Positions 44,316-53,388 of a DNA stretch of 64,000 bases are shown piece after piece (within the stretch, counting starts at the first letter, position 1; each line of letters opens with the position of its first letter). The notes under the pieces are model-generated. The model made no database searches. It was given only the letters and a program-made list of their open reading frames with translations, and was not told where the DNA came from. Both the position numbers and the translations under genes were made by a program. The stretch lies in contig JAHBXV010000034.1 in the NCBI GenBank assembly GCA_019636285.1, positions 1 through 64,000 of the forward strand. The letters run 5' to 3'. This DNA is from Planctomycetaceae bacterium (lineage in GTDB: Bacteria > Planctomycetota > Planctomycetia > Planctomycetales > Planctomycetaceae).

Positions 44316-44549
44316 TGCGGTTGAGGTATGGAATGGTGATCGGGACGCGCTCCGCGCTTGGGACGCACCAGGCGAAGAGGCGGCGAGTCGCGAATCTGGG
44401 GTGACGCAACTTTCTCGTCATGCCAGGCCGCGTTTCTGGCCGATGACGGCGAGACGTTTGCCCTGCCCGCGGGCTTCAGGTTCAAGGTCGCAAGTTCATC
44501 CGCCGCGGAACAGATCCGGCGTTCCGAAGTGGCACGCGAGGTTTTTGAG

Positions 44550-46505
44550 ATGAAGCTCGAACAGGTTCTCAAGTCGCAACAACTTCCGACGCTGCCGACC
44601 GTCGCGATCCGGCTACTCGATCTGACTCGCGACCCGGACAGCGAAATCCGCGACTTCGTCGACACGGTCAAGTCGGACCCCGCGCTGTCGGCCAAGATTC
44701 TCAAATCGGCAAATTCGAGCTACTTCGGACTTTCTTCGTCCGTCACGACCGTCGATCGTGCCATTGTCCTCCTCGGCACGACGGTCGCCACGTCGCTGTC
44801 GCTCAGCTTTTCGTTATCCGACGAAGCCATGTCGTCGGGACCGCTCGCCGAACACTATCGCGATTACTGGATGCAGTCGATCGTTCAGTCCGCCTCGGCC
44901 GAAGCCTTGGAAGAAGTTGGTTTCAAGGGGCTGGGCGCCGATCTCTTCCTCTGTGGTCTCTTGCTGGACTTGGGACGACTCGCGCTGCTGAAGGCCGTCG
45001 GCCGTGCGTATACGCCCATCCTGGATGAGGCCAAGACGGGACCGGCAGTGCTTGTTGACATTGAATCGCGGGTTCTGGGTTACTCGCACGTCGATGTCGG
45101 CGACCACTTGATGAAGAGCTGGAAGCTCCCCCAATCTTTCATCGAAGCCGTGCGCTGCCATCACCTCCCGGCAACCGTCATTCTGCGCAAGCACCAGGAG
45201 GCAAATGACGGCCTGTGCCTTCCGGCCGCCATTGCCGCCCGCGCCGGCGACTACTTCTGCACCCCGGCCAAGGGTGAAGCACTTGCCGAACTTCGAGAAT
45301 TGATGCGTGGCGCCTACAATTTCACCGAGGCTCAGATAACCGACTTTCTGGCGCGGGTCGATACGAGGATCAAGCAGGCCGCCGAACTGTTCAATTTCGA
45401 CATGTCTTCGCTCGGTGAACCGACCGACTTGATGGAACAGGCCAACGCGCAGCTCGCCGAACTGGCGATGCGCGAACACGTCGCCAAGACGCAGGCCGAC
45501 GCCCGGCAGCAGATCATCGAACAGCAGAAGCAGGAACTCGAAACCCGCAATCGCGAGCTTCAATCGCAGGTTCTGCACGATGCCTTGACCGGCCTTCACA
45601 ACCGAAAATTCTTCGATCAGACGCTCGAGCAGAAAGTTTCCAAGTCGATTCGCGCGGCGAATGCCGTGGCGGTGCTCTTCCTGGACATCGATCGCTTCAA
45701 ATCGCTCAACGACACCTATGGGCACCAGTTCGGCGATCTGGTCCTCGCGCGGGTGGCCGCCAATCTCAAGAGCAATCTGCGCGTGGCCGACATGGCCGCC
45801 CGTTACGGCGGCGAAGAATTCGTGGTCATCGTCCATCAGCCGACGGAAAAAGGAATCGAGCGGCTCGCGGAGCGTCTGCGAGCCGGAGTCGAATCGCTCG
45901 AAGTCGAACACAACGGTTCGCGCGTGCCGGTGACGATCAGCATTGGTGGAGCCATCGCGGTCCCGACACGCGTCGACAAAGACCTGGCACGATCGCTGGT
46001 TGCCGCGGCCGATGAATCGCTGTACCAGTCAAAAGGGAACGGCCGAAACCGCTGCACGATTCGCTCGCTGCTCAACGAACGCGATCGCAAGCTGGTTCAC
46101 GACACGACCAATCACCGTTTCAGCCGGTGGCTGGTTCAACAGCGACTGATAGATGTTCCCACGGCTTCGCGCGTGATCGCCGAAACGTCTCACCCGCACC
46201 GACCCATCGGCGAGCTGGCCTGGGAGAGCGGGTTCCTGACCGACGGCGACGTGGACGAAATTCTGCGCATCCAACGCGAGACCTCGCGCCGATTTGGAGA
46301 GATCGCCATCGATCGCGGCGTTCTCAGTTACCCGCAACTCGTCTATCTCCTCAGCCGCCAGCAGGAAGATCCACGCGCCATCGCCGCGACGATTGCCCGC
46401 CTGGGGGTCGCCTCGCCCGATCAAGCGGCGGCATTGCTGGAACGCTATCGGCAGTTCACCGAGACGAATCTTGCGATCTATCAGACGGAATCCGCCGCTC
46501 GGTAA
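44550..46505 (+). CDS. HDOD-GGDEF fusion, putative diguanylate cyclase
   Basis: A 651-residue cytosolic protein. Residues about 1-230 form an HDOD domain (LPTLPTVAIRLLDLTRD, SYFGLSSSVTTVDRAIVLLG). A coiled coil follows (QIIEQQKQELETRNRELQ). The GGDEF domain has DALTGLHNRKFFDQ, LFLDIDRFKSLNDTYGHQFGD and the active-site variant RYGGEEF. The last 150 residues form a predicted helical domain (ELAWESGFLTDGDVDEILRIQ, twice-repeated style). The GGEEF active site suggests c-di-GMP synthesis. Start ATG at 44550 is favoured, where the HDOD domain begins, with GAGG upstream. It follows the CheX/CheY pair on the same strand. Confidence 0.87.
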   Translation: MKLEQVLKSQQLPTLPTVAIRLLDLTRDPDSEIRDFVDTVKSDPALSAKILKSANSSYFGLSSSVTTVDRAIVLLGTTVATSLSLSFSLSDEAMSSGPLAEHYRDYWMQSIVQSASAEALEEVGFKGLGADLFLCGLLLDLGRLALLKAVGRAYTPILDEAKTGPAVLVDIESRVLGYSHVDVGDHLMKSWKLPQSFIEAVRCHHLPATVILRKHQEANDGLCLPAAIAARAGDYFCTPAKGEALAELRELMRGAYNFTEAQITDFLARVDTRIKQAAELFNFDMSSLGEPTDLMEQANAQLAELAMREHVAKTQADARQQIIEQQKQELETRNRELQSQVLHDALTGLHNRKFFDQTLEQKVSKSIRAANAVAVLFLDIDRFKSLNDTYGHQFGDLVLARVAANLKSNLRVADMAARYGGEEFVVIVHQPTEKGIERLAERLRAGVESLEVEHNGSRVPVTISIGGAIAVPTRVDKDLARSLVAAADESLYQSKGNGRNRCTIRSLLNERDRKLVHDTTNHRFSRWLVQQRLIDVPTASRVIAETSHPHRPIGELAWESGFLTDGDVDEILRIQRETSRRFGEIAIDRGVLSYPQLVYLLSRQQEDPRAIAATIARLGVASPDQAAALLERYRQFTETNLAIYQTESAAR

Positions 46506-46526
46506 GCGTTGGCTGCAATTCGCCGG

Positions 46527-47804
46527 TTACGTTTGAGCGATTTCGTCGAGCGGACGAAGCTCCATGCCGGGATAGTAGTGCTGGAGGATTTCGGTCGCCG
46601 AGTGGCCAGCTTTGGCCATTCCCGCGGCTCCCCACTGACAGAGCCCGACACCGTGGCCATGCCCGCGCCCCCGAATATGGGCGTTGTCGCCGATCAGTTC
46701 GATCGTGAAGCGGGGGCTCCACAGATTCCAGTCGGAGAGGGCTCGCCGCAAATCCTGGCCGCTGACGAGGGAACGGGCACGGCCCGACGTGAGGGCGAAC
46801 CGCGCGTTCAAGCCTGGATTGTTCCCCACCGCCGCGATGCTTAGATCATCCACCTGAACTCGCGCGAGGATTGAACTCTGTCGCAGCCGCGCGATGAACT
46901 CCTCGCGCGGTCGGACAACTTCCCAGCGGAATCGCTCGGCTGGCGAACACCACTCGCACGGGACCGGCGCCAGGCACGCGGCCGCATCGGGAAACTCCGA
47001 CGTTCCTCGGATCGTCATTCCACCGCAAACGGCAGAGTAATAAGTGCAGAAGGGAGTTCCCCGACTCGTGGCCACCAGCCCGGCGGACTGTCGCACCGCG
47101 GCGACGGCGGACGCGGTTTCCCCGGTCAGCAATCGCCCCCGTGAGTCGAAATACTCCCGTCCCAGGTATTTTTGGCTGCGGGCCGTGGCATGCAGGTCGT
47201 AGTCGGCTGCTTGCCCGACCGCCTGTTGCCGAAACCAGGCATACGTTCTGGCGACGACAGCCTGTGCCTCGCGCGCGGCGGCCGGAAACGCCGCCGGCAT
47301 TTCGCCGTCAACCACGCTGGGGAGATAGTCTTCCAGACCCACCGTGTTGATGGCGATCAAGCGACGACCGCTTGCTGGAAGGAATCGCACGCTGCCGCGA
47401 TAGCAATGGTCACCGACCCAGAGACGTTGATCGGATGCCGTGACCAGGATCGATCCTGTTCCTGGCGGAAGCGCTGCGCACTGGACGCCGTTCGATTCCG
47501 CGGTGACTTCCAAGCCAGATTCAGATGGGGGGATCGATACCGTTTGTCCGCTGTCTTCGCGGGTGATCTCCAGGCGGCCGCGCGACCGAATCGTGATCTT
47601 CTCGAGGGGGCTCGGAGTCAGCCGGACACGGATCGGCCGTGCCACGTCGGGAGGGGTCACGGGTTCGGTCAGTTTGCGACCCGTTTTTGGCTTTCGTTCG
47701 CCAAGAAAAGGAAGACCCAGGATCGCGGTTCCCGCCAGTCCAAACGCGGCGAGCGCCGTTCGCCGGGCATAGCGACCGCCACTGGGATGCTGCTCGACAT
47801 CCAT
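46527..47804 (-). CDS. SpoIID/LytB-domain protein
   Basis: A 425-residue protein with a membrane or signal segment (TALAAFGLAGTAILGLPFLG) and then a SpoIID domain: SGRRLIAINTVGLEDYLPSVVDGEMP, AAREAQAVVARTYAWFR, SQKYLGREYF, and GHGHGVGLCQWGAAGMAKAGHSATEILQHYYPG near the C-terminus. SpoIID-type proteins are lytic transglycosylases acting on denuded peptidoglycan in endospore formers, and homologues in Planctomycetota are widespread. Here it probably works on envelope glycan. It converges on the HDOD-GGDEF gene with only 21 bases between stops. Confidence 0.88.
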   Translation of the reverse strand: MDVEQHPSGGRYARRTALAAFGLAGTAILGLPFLGERKPKTGRKLTEPVTPPDVARPIRVRLTPSPLEKITIRSRGRLEITREDSGQTVSIPPSESGLEVTAESNGVQCAALPPGTGSILVTASDQRLWVGDHCYRGSVRFLPASGRRLIAINTVGLEDYLPSVVDGEMPAAFPAAAREAQAVVARTYAWFRQQAVGQAADYDLHATARSQKYLGREYFDSRGRLLTGETASAVAAVRQSAGLVATSRGTPFCTYYSAVCGGMTIRGTSEFPDAAACLAPVPCEWCSPAERFRWEVVRPREEFIARLRQSSILARVQVDDLSIAAVGNNPGLNARFALTSGRARSLVSGQDLRRALSDWNLWSPRFTIELIGDNAHIRGRGHGHGVGLCQWGAAGMAKAGHSATEILQHYYPGMELRPLDEIAQT

Positions 47805-47931
47805 GTCGAAACCACTCCTGCGCGCACCGCGACCTCGTGCGAGAATTCCGAACCTGCCGCATCCGAACGCGGGCTCAGTTTGACCAATCTCGGGGATTCC
47901 GGTCTAGGGCAAATCCGCGAGCGGGAGTTCG

Positions 47932-49269
47932 TCAGTCGTTGCGCAGTTTCAGGCCCACCTCGCCCAGTTGCTGGCGAATTTCGTTGAGCGACGTGACGCC
48001 AAAGTTCTTCGTGGCGAGCATTTCGTCCGGCGTCCGGTTGATGAGTTCGCCCAGCGTGGTAATCCCCAGACGAGCCATGCACTTGCGGGCTCGTACCGAA
48101 AGATTGAGATCCGAAACCGGCTTCGCGAGGAGCGCCTGCTCCTGCGGCGAGAGTTCCGGCGTCTGCACGAATCCCCACGGTTGCTCGCGCGGCTTCTGAG
48201 TGGCCAGATTCTGGCCGATCTTCAGGCCATGCGCGGCCATCAATTCGCGAATCTCGATCAGGGACGTCTCGCCGAAGTTCTTTCCGGCGAGGAGATCGGC
48301 TTCGGTCGTCCGGGTCAAATCGCCCAGCGACAGAATGTTCATGCTGGCCAGGCAATTCCGGCTGCGGACCGACAACTCGAAGTCGGTGACCGGGCGATCC
48401 AGAAGCTGCTGGAGACGAGCCTCGTTGCGGGCCGTCTCGTCATCGTAAAACATTTCCTGCGTGGCCTCGATGTCCTTCATGTACATCAAGGCCCGCGCGT
48501 GATTCGGGTCGTAGCTGAGCACGCGCTTGAAGCAGAAAGCAGCGGCGGGGTAGTTGCCGCGATCTTCGTACAGCAGACCCAGGTTCAGCAGGGCGCCCAG
48601 GTGAAACGGGGGCTTGCTGAGGGCCTGTTCGTAGTGGCGAATCGCCTCGTTGTCGTTGCCGTACAGGGCGTTCTCGCCCGCGAGGCGAAACAGGGCCTGG
48701 GCGTGGTGGGGATCCATGTCGACCGCGCGCTCGAAATATTCGATCGCGCCGTAGGTGTCGCCCCGATCAGCCAGAATGCAGCCCATCTGATAGCTGTATT
48801 CCGCGCGGCGCGCCCCTTCCGTCCCCGTGCCGCGCAGGGTCTTTTCCGCCTCGTCGAGACGACCGGTCTGACGAATTGCCCCGGCTTCCTTCAGCTTGCA
48901 TTCGACAGGGTCGAAGCCCTGTTCCGCCGCCTTGGCAAATCGGGCAGCCGCGTCGGCGGGCCGTTCCAGGGACATCAGCACGAGCCCATGGACATAGGCG
49001 GCCGTGCCGTCGTTCTTCGCCTTCGCGAGAAACTGTTCCGCTTCGCGATGCTGAGCGAGCAGATACAGGTAAATCCCCGCGCGACCGGCCTGAACCGGAG
49101 TGGCCGACTCGGCGGTGACCCCGCGCAAATATTCGTCCAACTTCACGCGAATGGGCGATACCTGATCGCTGGTCAGAGATTTTCGCAGCCAGAGGAATTC
49201 CTCGGCCGTCACGGAACCGGTTCCGGCGAGAATTTCCGACAACTTGTCACGATCAACCGTTTGAGCCAC
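47932..49269 (-). CDS. TPR protein with two RNA polymerase alpha C-terminal domains
   Basis: A 445-residue cytosolic protein. Residues about 60-270 form TPR repeats (AQALFRLAGENALYGNDNEAI, HLGALLNLGLLYEDRGN). Two alphaCTD copies follow at about 290-352 and 380-443, each with the RPVxDxxLSVRSxxC...LGxLxxxTxxxLL...NFGxTSLxEIR pattern. By comparison with the E. coli alphaCTD, the DNA-contacting Arg265 is kept in both, and Asn268 is kept in the first but replaced by Lys in the second. It lacks the alpha N-terminal dimerisation domain, so it is not RpoA itself. A DNA- or sigma-binding adaptor role is plausible. It was read from ATG 49269. Confidence 0.88.
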   Translation of the reverse strand: MAQTVDRDKLSEILAGTGSVTAEEFLWLRKSLTSDQVSPIRVKLDEYLRGVTAESATPVQAGRAGIYLYLLAQHREAEQFLAKAKNDGTAAYVHGLVLMSLERPADAAARFAKAAEQGFDPVECKLKEAGAIRQTGRLDEAEKTLRGTGTEGARRAEYSYQMGCILADRGDTYGAIEYFERAVDMDPHHAQALFRLAGENALYGNDNEAIRHYEQALSKPPFHLGALLNLGLLYEDRGNYPAAAFCFKRVLSYDPNHARALMYMKDIEATQEMFYDDETARNEARLQQLLDRPVTDFELSVRSRNCLASMNILSLGDLTRTTEADLLAGKNFGETSLIEIRELMAAHGLKIGQNLATQKPREQPWGFVQTPELSPQEQALLAKPVSDLNLSVRARKCMARLGITTLGELINRTPDEMLATKNFGVTSLNEIRQQLGEVGLKLRND

Positions 49270-49518
49270 GGCGGCCTCTCTCCAAACACGAGATAGTCGT
49301 TGAATCCCGATGCACGGGAAGGTCGCGCCACCGCGACGAAAACGTCACCCAGAGTTTCCCCTGGAGCGCGGCACGAAGTCCGTCCGGGCGAAGGCGACAC
49401 AACCAACCAAACCTGCCCGAGACCACGCGACAATCGAGCGGTCCCGTCGAGACGGCGAGGTGACGTCAATTCCCGAAGAACCAAATGCGCGCAATCCGGC
49501 GGCAAGACCGAACCGGTA

Positions 49519-49547
49519 AGTTTACCGAAAGCCCGGATTTTTTCCAA
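49519..49547 (-). promoter_or_regulatory. candidate sigma70-type promoter for the TPR-alphaCTD gene
   Basis: On the minus strand TTGGAA and TAAACT are 17 bases apart, each with 4/6 consensus matches. It lies about 250 bases upstream of the TPR-alphaCTD start. Nothing else is visible in 49270-49620. Confidence 0.35.
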
Positions 49548-49620
49548 ATGCTCGGGCGAGATCGCGTAACTTGTTCCAAGAAGACACGTTGCAGTAGATG
49601 GTTCGGTGGACAGTCGTGAT

Positions 49621-51348
49621 CTACGGCACTGGTTCGGCTCCCGTGAACTGGTCGATCTGGCGAGCCACGCCCAATCCGATGAGGCGAATGAATCCCTCGT
49701 CCATCTGCATCCGGAAGCGAACCCCGTTTTCGGTCGGGCGAACGTCGATCCGCAGGGCGTCGGAATCCTTCGAGAAGGCTTTCTCGGCGAATTCCCGGCG
49801 CTTTAGGGCGGAATCGTCCTCTTCTGGGGGAAGTTGCAGCCACGGCGACACGCGGATGACCGCCTGGAAGGGCATGGGTGTCGTTCGCTTCGGAACTCCC
49901 GACCGGGAGGCCGTCACCTGGTCCATCGCGGCCGTCAGGTGGGGCATCGTCTGGTCATTCCCGACCGCGAACCAGAGGGCGCCCATGCCGGCTCCCAGGT
50001 ACAGCGAGGGGATGCCGCCGTAGAGCCGCTGCTCCCGCTCGCCCACGTTCTTGAAGACAAACCGATGGAAGACGACCCCCTCATGCTCGGCGATGTTCAT
50101 CTCCAGCGCTTCAAGTTTTCCGGCTGCTTGCAGGTCTTGGGCCAGTTCGCGGAGACCAATCGCGAGCTGATCGGCTTCTTCCAGCCCAAGGCCGCCGTAC
50201 AGCACGAAGCGACCCGGTTCGGGAACCGCGAACTGCACCGAAAAGTCGGCGTGTCCATAGGCCACTGTCTTGCCAAGCGATGTCACGATGCGATCGACGG
50301 CCGGGAACGGTTCGCCATCCGCCTTCTCGAATTCCTGGCGCATCTGGGCGGAAAACGCCTTGAGCATGCCGACTGCCGCCGTCTGCTCCCGCTTGTTCAT
50401 CACCCAGGACGCCGAAAACGTCAGGGGCTGATCCTCGCGAAAGAGGGCGTTAAATCGCGAGGGTTTCACCGCCATTGTGCGGAAGTTTTCCGCCAGCTCG
50501 CTGCCCGGGGCCGCATCGAAGTGGATCTCCAGGGCACCAACCCCTTTTTCCTGCGAAGCGTCCCAGCCGATGGTCAGTTGGTCGCACTGCGTGAGAATCT
50601 GCTCGATGAATTCCAGATTGCTGATTCCAGCCGCGCGGCGGGCTTCATACGCGCCGGTGGCTTCGTCATCCCGTCGCTGCAACTCGGCTTCGGTGTTCGC
50701 GCGCAAAAAGGCCAGAAACACGTCGCGGACGCCTTGTGGAATGGTTTGCAGGCGCACGGCGGCGGAAATGTCGTAGCGGTCGGCCAGCGACTCAACGAGC
50801 GTATCGGGAGCCGGCAGATTCGCCTCCAGGATTTCGGCATTGGGCGAAAGGTACGCGTACGTTCCGACCTGGACGAGATGGACTGACTGCCGCCGCCCGA
50901 CCAGTTCGTAGCGATTGTTGGTCCCTTCGACTTTTTTGGGCTTCATCGGCCCCAGGCCCAGAGTTCCCGCCAGTTCATCGAGGTTGGTCACCGGCAGGAA
51001 AAACACCGGCAGCGGGGTGGGTGGCAATCCTTCGGACAGGAAGATCATGACACCCAGGGGACGATCGCGGTCGAGCCCCGCGAAGTCCTTGACATGGGAC
51101 ATCAGCCCCACCACGTAGTCCGAGAGTTCGGGACGACCGGCCGCGGCGAACGTCCAGTCGACGTCCGTCAGCATCCGTTCGACGCTCGCGACGTTCACGA
51201 CGACGAGCGGCGAACGAAGTTCTTTAGGGGGTTCTTTCGTCGTTTGTGCAACGGCCGGGAGAGCGATGGCCGGGAGGGCGAGGATCGCCAGCAGCCACGG
51301 AACGGACAGGCCAGTTCGCAGGCGCGTCCAGCGAGTGGTTCGACTCAT
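49621..51348 (-). CDS. secreted protein of unknown function
   Basis: A 575-residue protein with a long signal peptide (VPWLLAILALPAIALPAVAQ). The mature sequence has alternating strands and helices, with phrases such as PVFFLPVTNLDELAGTLGLGP and FVLYGGLGLEEADQLAIGLRELAQ. No motif is recognised; homologues appear to be planctomycete-specific, but I cannot check. Length suggests two or three globular domains. It lies alone on the minus strand between unrelated genes. The upstream 359 bases (51349-51707) hold no gene; a remnant GGGCGTGCCAC repeat and small palindromes are there. Confidence 0.7.
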   Translation of the reverse strand: MSRTTRWTRLRTGLSVPWLLAILALPAIALPAVAQTTKEPPKELRSPLVVVNVASVERMLTDVDWTFAAAGRPELSDYVVGLMSHVKDFAGLDRDRPLGVMIFLSEGLPPTPLPVFFLPVTNLDELAGTLGLGPMKPKKVEGTNNRYELVGRRQSVHLVQVGTYAYLSPNAEILEANLPAPDTLVESLADRYDISAAVRLQTIPQGVRDVFLAFLRANTEAELQRRDDEATGAYEARRAAGISNLEFIEQILTQCDQLTIGWDASQEKGVGALEIHFDAAPGSELAENFRTMAVKPSRFNALFREDQPLTFSASWVMNKREQTAAVGMLKAFSAQMRQEFEKADGEPFPAVDRIVTSLGKTVAYGHADFSVQFAVPEPGRFVLYGGLGLEEADQLAIGLRELAQDLQAAGKLEALEMNIAEHEGVVFHRFVFKNVGEREQRLYGGIPSLYLGAGMGALWFAVGNDQTMPHLTAAMDQVTASRSGVPKRTTPMPFQAVIRVSPWLQLPPEEDDSALKRREFAEKAFSKDSDALRIDVRPTENGVRFRMQMDEGFIRLIGLGVARQIDQFTGAEPVP

Positions 51349-51707
51349 GGAATTTTACTTTCGTGGTGAGATTCCGAAGGAAGCAAGCCGAGGACTCGCC
51401 GCCGGGATTGAACCAGTGTCGGAGCGTTTCCGACCGAACGATTCGCGCATCCGAGCGCTCATTTTCCAGCTTGCTCCCTCCGGACAGGGGATGCAAGGTC
51501 TGGGATTGACGGCGAAATCCCACGCATCGATCCGTGCCGGTGCTACCCCGTCGATTTCGTTTCGGTTTCACGGGGGTGCACATCCAAGCGCGAAGCGGAT
51601 GGGCGCGGGGAGGATCGCGGAATGCCTTGCCAGTGGTTACTCAACTTCAACCACGCCCATCCGCTCCGCTCCTGGGCGTGCCACGTGACGCGCGAAATCG
51701 TTGCTTG

Positions 51708-53288
51708 CTACATGCGCAGGCGCCGCAGCAGAACCGGCATGCCGTAGGTCTCCTCGAACAGCGTGCCTGTCTGCTTGAGGGCGAGCTGTTCGAGCGACAA
51801 GTCTTCCACGTTCGGAATCGAGATCACGAGACGCCCCCCCTCCTTGGAAAACTGCAATTCGTGCAGCCGCTGACCGTGGCCCGCGTCGAGTGAATCGGCC
51901 AGGCGCAGCATGGCGGCCATCTTGACGACGGCGATCCGCTGGTCGCGGTCGAGAGCGGTGAAAATGGTATGTGTCGGCTTGGGCGAAGTCTTGCGATGAT
52001 AGCGGGCGGTCAGCGCGACCAGGCGCTCGTCGGTGCGGGAGAGTCCGAACAGTTCGCTGTTATCGATCAGGTACATCGTGTGTTTGTGATAACTGCCCAC
52101 GCTGACATACATGCCGATTTCGTGCAGCATGGCGGCCGTCATCAGGAGCAACTCATACCGAGGCGGCAATTGATGTTCGTCGCGCAGTCCCTGAAACAGG
52201 ATCTTGCAAAGCTTCGTGACGTGGCGGGCATGGGCTTCGTGAAAATCGAACTTGCGGCCCAGGTCGACGGCGGAGCGCAGCACCTGGTTGGCGAAGTCTT
52301 CGTTCCAGGCGCCGCGCGTGGCCATTTCGGTGAGCAGGCCATCGCGCAGGTTCACGTCGCAGACGATGACTTCTTCGAGTTCGAACGCGCGCGCCAGCAT
52401 GGCATACGCCAGCAGCGCCGGGCCGAGCGTCCCCGCTTCCGGAAACGTGATGTGATAGCGATGGACAAGTTGGTCCTCGGTCAGCCCGAGGATGCGATCC
52501 GCGAGTTGTTCCAACCGGGCGACTGGCAGGCCGACCACCTGATGTGGTCGCCATTCGGGAATAAGCTCGCGCGCCGCGAAGCGCATGTCTCCCCCCATGG
52601 TGACCATCTTCTCCGCCATTTCCGGCGGAACCTGTTGCAGGATCTGATCGGTCACCCGGCGGATATGCGTTTCCATCATCGCCCGCGTCGCGGTTCGCGA
52701 GGCGTGCAATGTCTCCAACTGCTCGCGCAGCCGTAGCGAACCCAGACGATACGAATGCGAGAAGATCACATCGGCATTCTGAACGAGCAGAAGCTCGGTG
52801 CTGCCCCCGCCGACTTCGATGATCGCCGTTCGCGAATTGGCGAGGACCGGATCGCTCTTGAGGAGCGGCTGCACGCCGAGGTAGGTAACGCGGTTGACCT
52901 CGGATTCGTCGATGACCGTGATCGGGATGCCCGTCGCCGTATAGATTCGGTCGAGAAACGAGAGGCGGTTCTGCGCTTCGCGGACAGCCGAGGTGGCGAC
53001 GGCACGCAGTTGCTCGGGACGTTCGATCTGGTACTCGGCCAGGAGGCGGCGATAGCTCTTGAAGACCCGGACGCAGTCTTCGATCGTGCTCTTCTCGATC
53101 GATCCGCGCGTGAAGGTGTCTTTTCCCAGGCTGACCGCCTGCGACAGCGTGGTAATCGGCCGGACACCCCCCTGATCGTCGATCTCGGCGATCGCCATGC
53201 GGATCGAGGTAGCTCCCACGTCGATGACGGCGGCCGGGCGACCCGCGGTCACGGGGCGAATTCTGCTGTCGGCGGTTTCGGTCGACAT
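51708..53288 (-). CDS. Ppx/GppA-family exopolyphosphatase with HD-like C-terminal domain
   Basis: A 526-residue protein. The ASKHA phosphatase part has AAVIDVGATSIRMAIAE (phosphate 1), RAVATSAVREAQNR, IIEVGGGSTELLL (phosphate 2) and MVTMGGDMRFAARE. The C-terminal 200 residues contain an HD-type motif (LLMTAAMLHEIGMYVSVGSYHKHT). It hydrolyses polyphosphate or pppGpp. I start at ATG 53288; the in-frame extension to 53348 reads through repeat family B copy 3 and is not believable. The ROK kinase gene lies 100 bases upstream on the same strand. Confidence 0.88.
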   Translation of the reverse strand: MSTETADSRIRPVTAGRPAAVIDVGATSIRMAIAEIDDQGGVRPITTLSQAVSLGKDTFTRGSIEKSTIEDCVRVFKSYRRLLAEYQIERPEQLRAVATSAVREAQNRLSFLDRIYTATGIPITVIDESEVNRVTYLGVQPLLKSDPVLANSRTAIIEVGGGSTELLLVQNADVIFSHSYRLGSLRLREQLETLHASRTATRAMMETHIRRVTDQILQQVPPEMAEKMVTMGGDMRFAARELIPEWRPHQVVGLPVARLEQLADRILGLTEDQLVHRYHITFPEAGTLGPALLAYAMLARAFELEEVIVCDVNLRDGLLTEMATRGAWNEDFANQVLRSAVDLGRKFDFHEAHARHVTKLCKILFQGLRDEHQLPPRYELLLMTAAMLHEIGMYVSVGSYHKHTMYLIDNSELFGLSRTDERLVALTARYHRKTSPKPTHTIFTALDRDQRIAVVKMAAMLRLADSLDAGHGQRLHELQFSKEGGRLVISIPNVEDLSLEQLALKQTGTLFEETYGMPVLLRRLRM

Positions 53289-53305
53289 GGCTGCCTTAAA
53301 GATTC

Positions 53306-53380
53306 TCCCACAACCTCTGTGCCATGAGGTGTTTGTCTGGTTGTTCAAAGATTTTTTGACAGGCCCAACCGGTTGTGTTG
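53306..53380 (+). repeat. family B dispersed repeat, copy 3
   Basis: CACAACC on the left and GGTTGTG on the right form a 7-bp terminal stem; the outer bases are mismatched and then re-pair (CTC/GAG). It sits between the Ppx and ROK genes and ends eight bases before the ROK stop codon. Confidence 0.78.
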
Positions 53381-53388
53381 AGGGATTC

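Noticed and set aside
47968..49296. Plus-strand 442-codon frame opposite the TPR-alphaCTD gene
   Set aside because: Shadow of a gene with two textbook alphaCTD domains.
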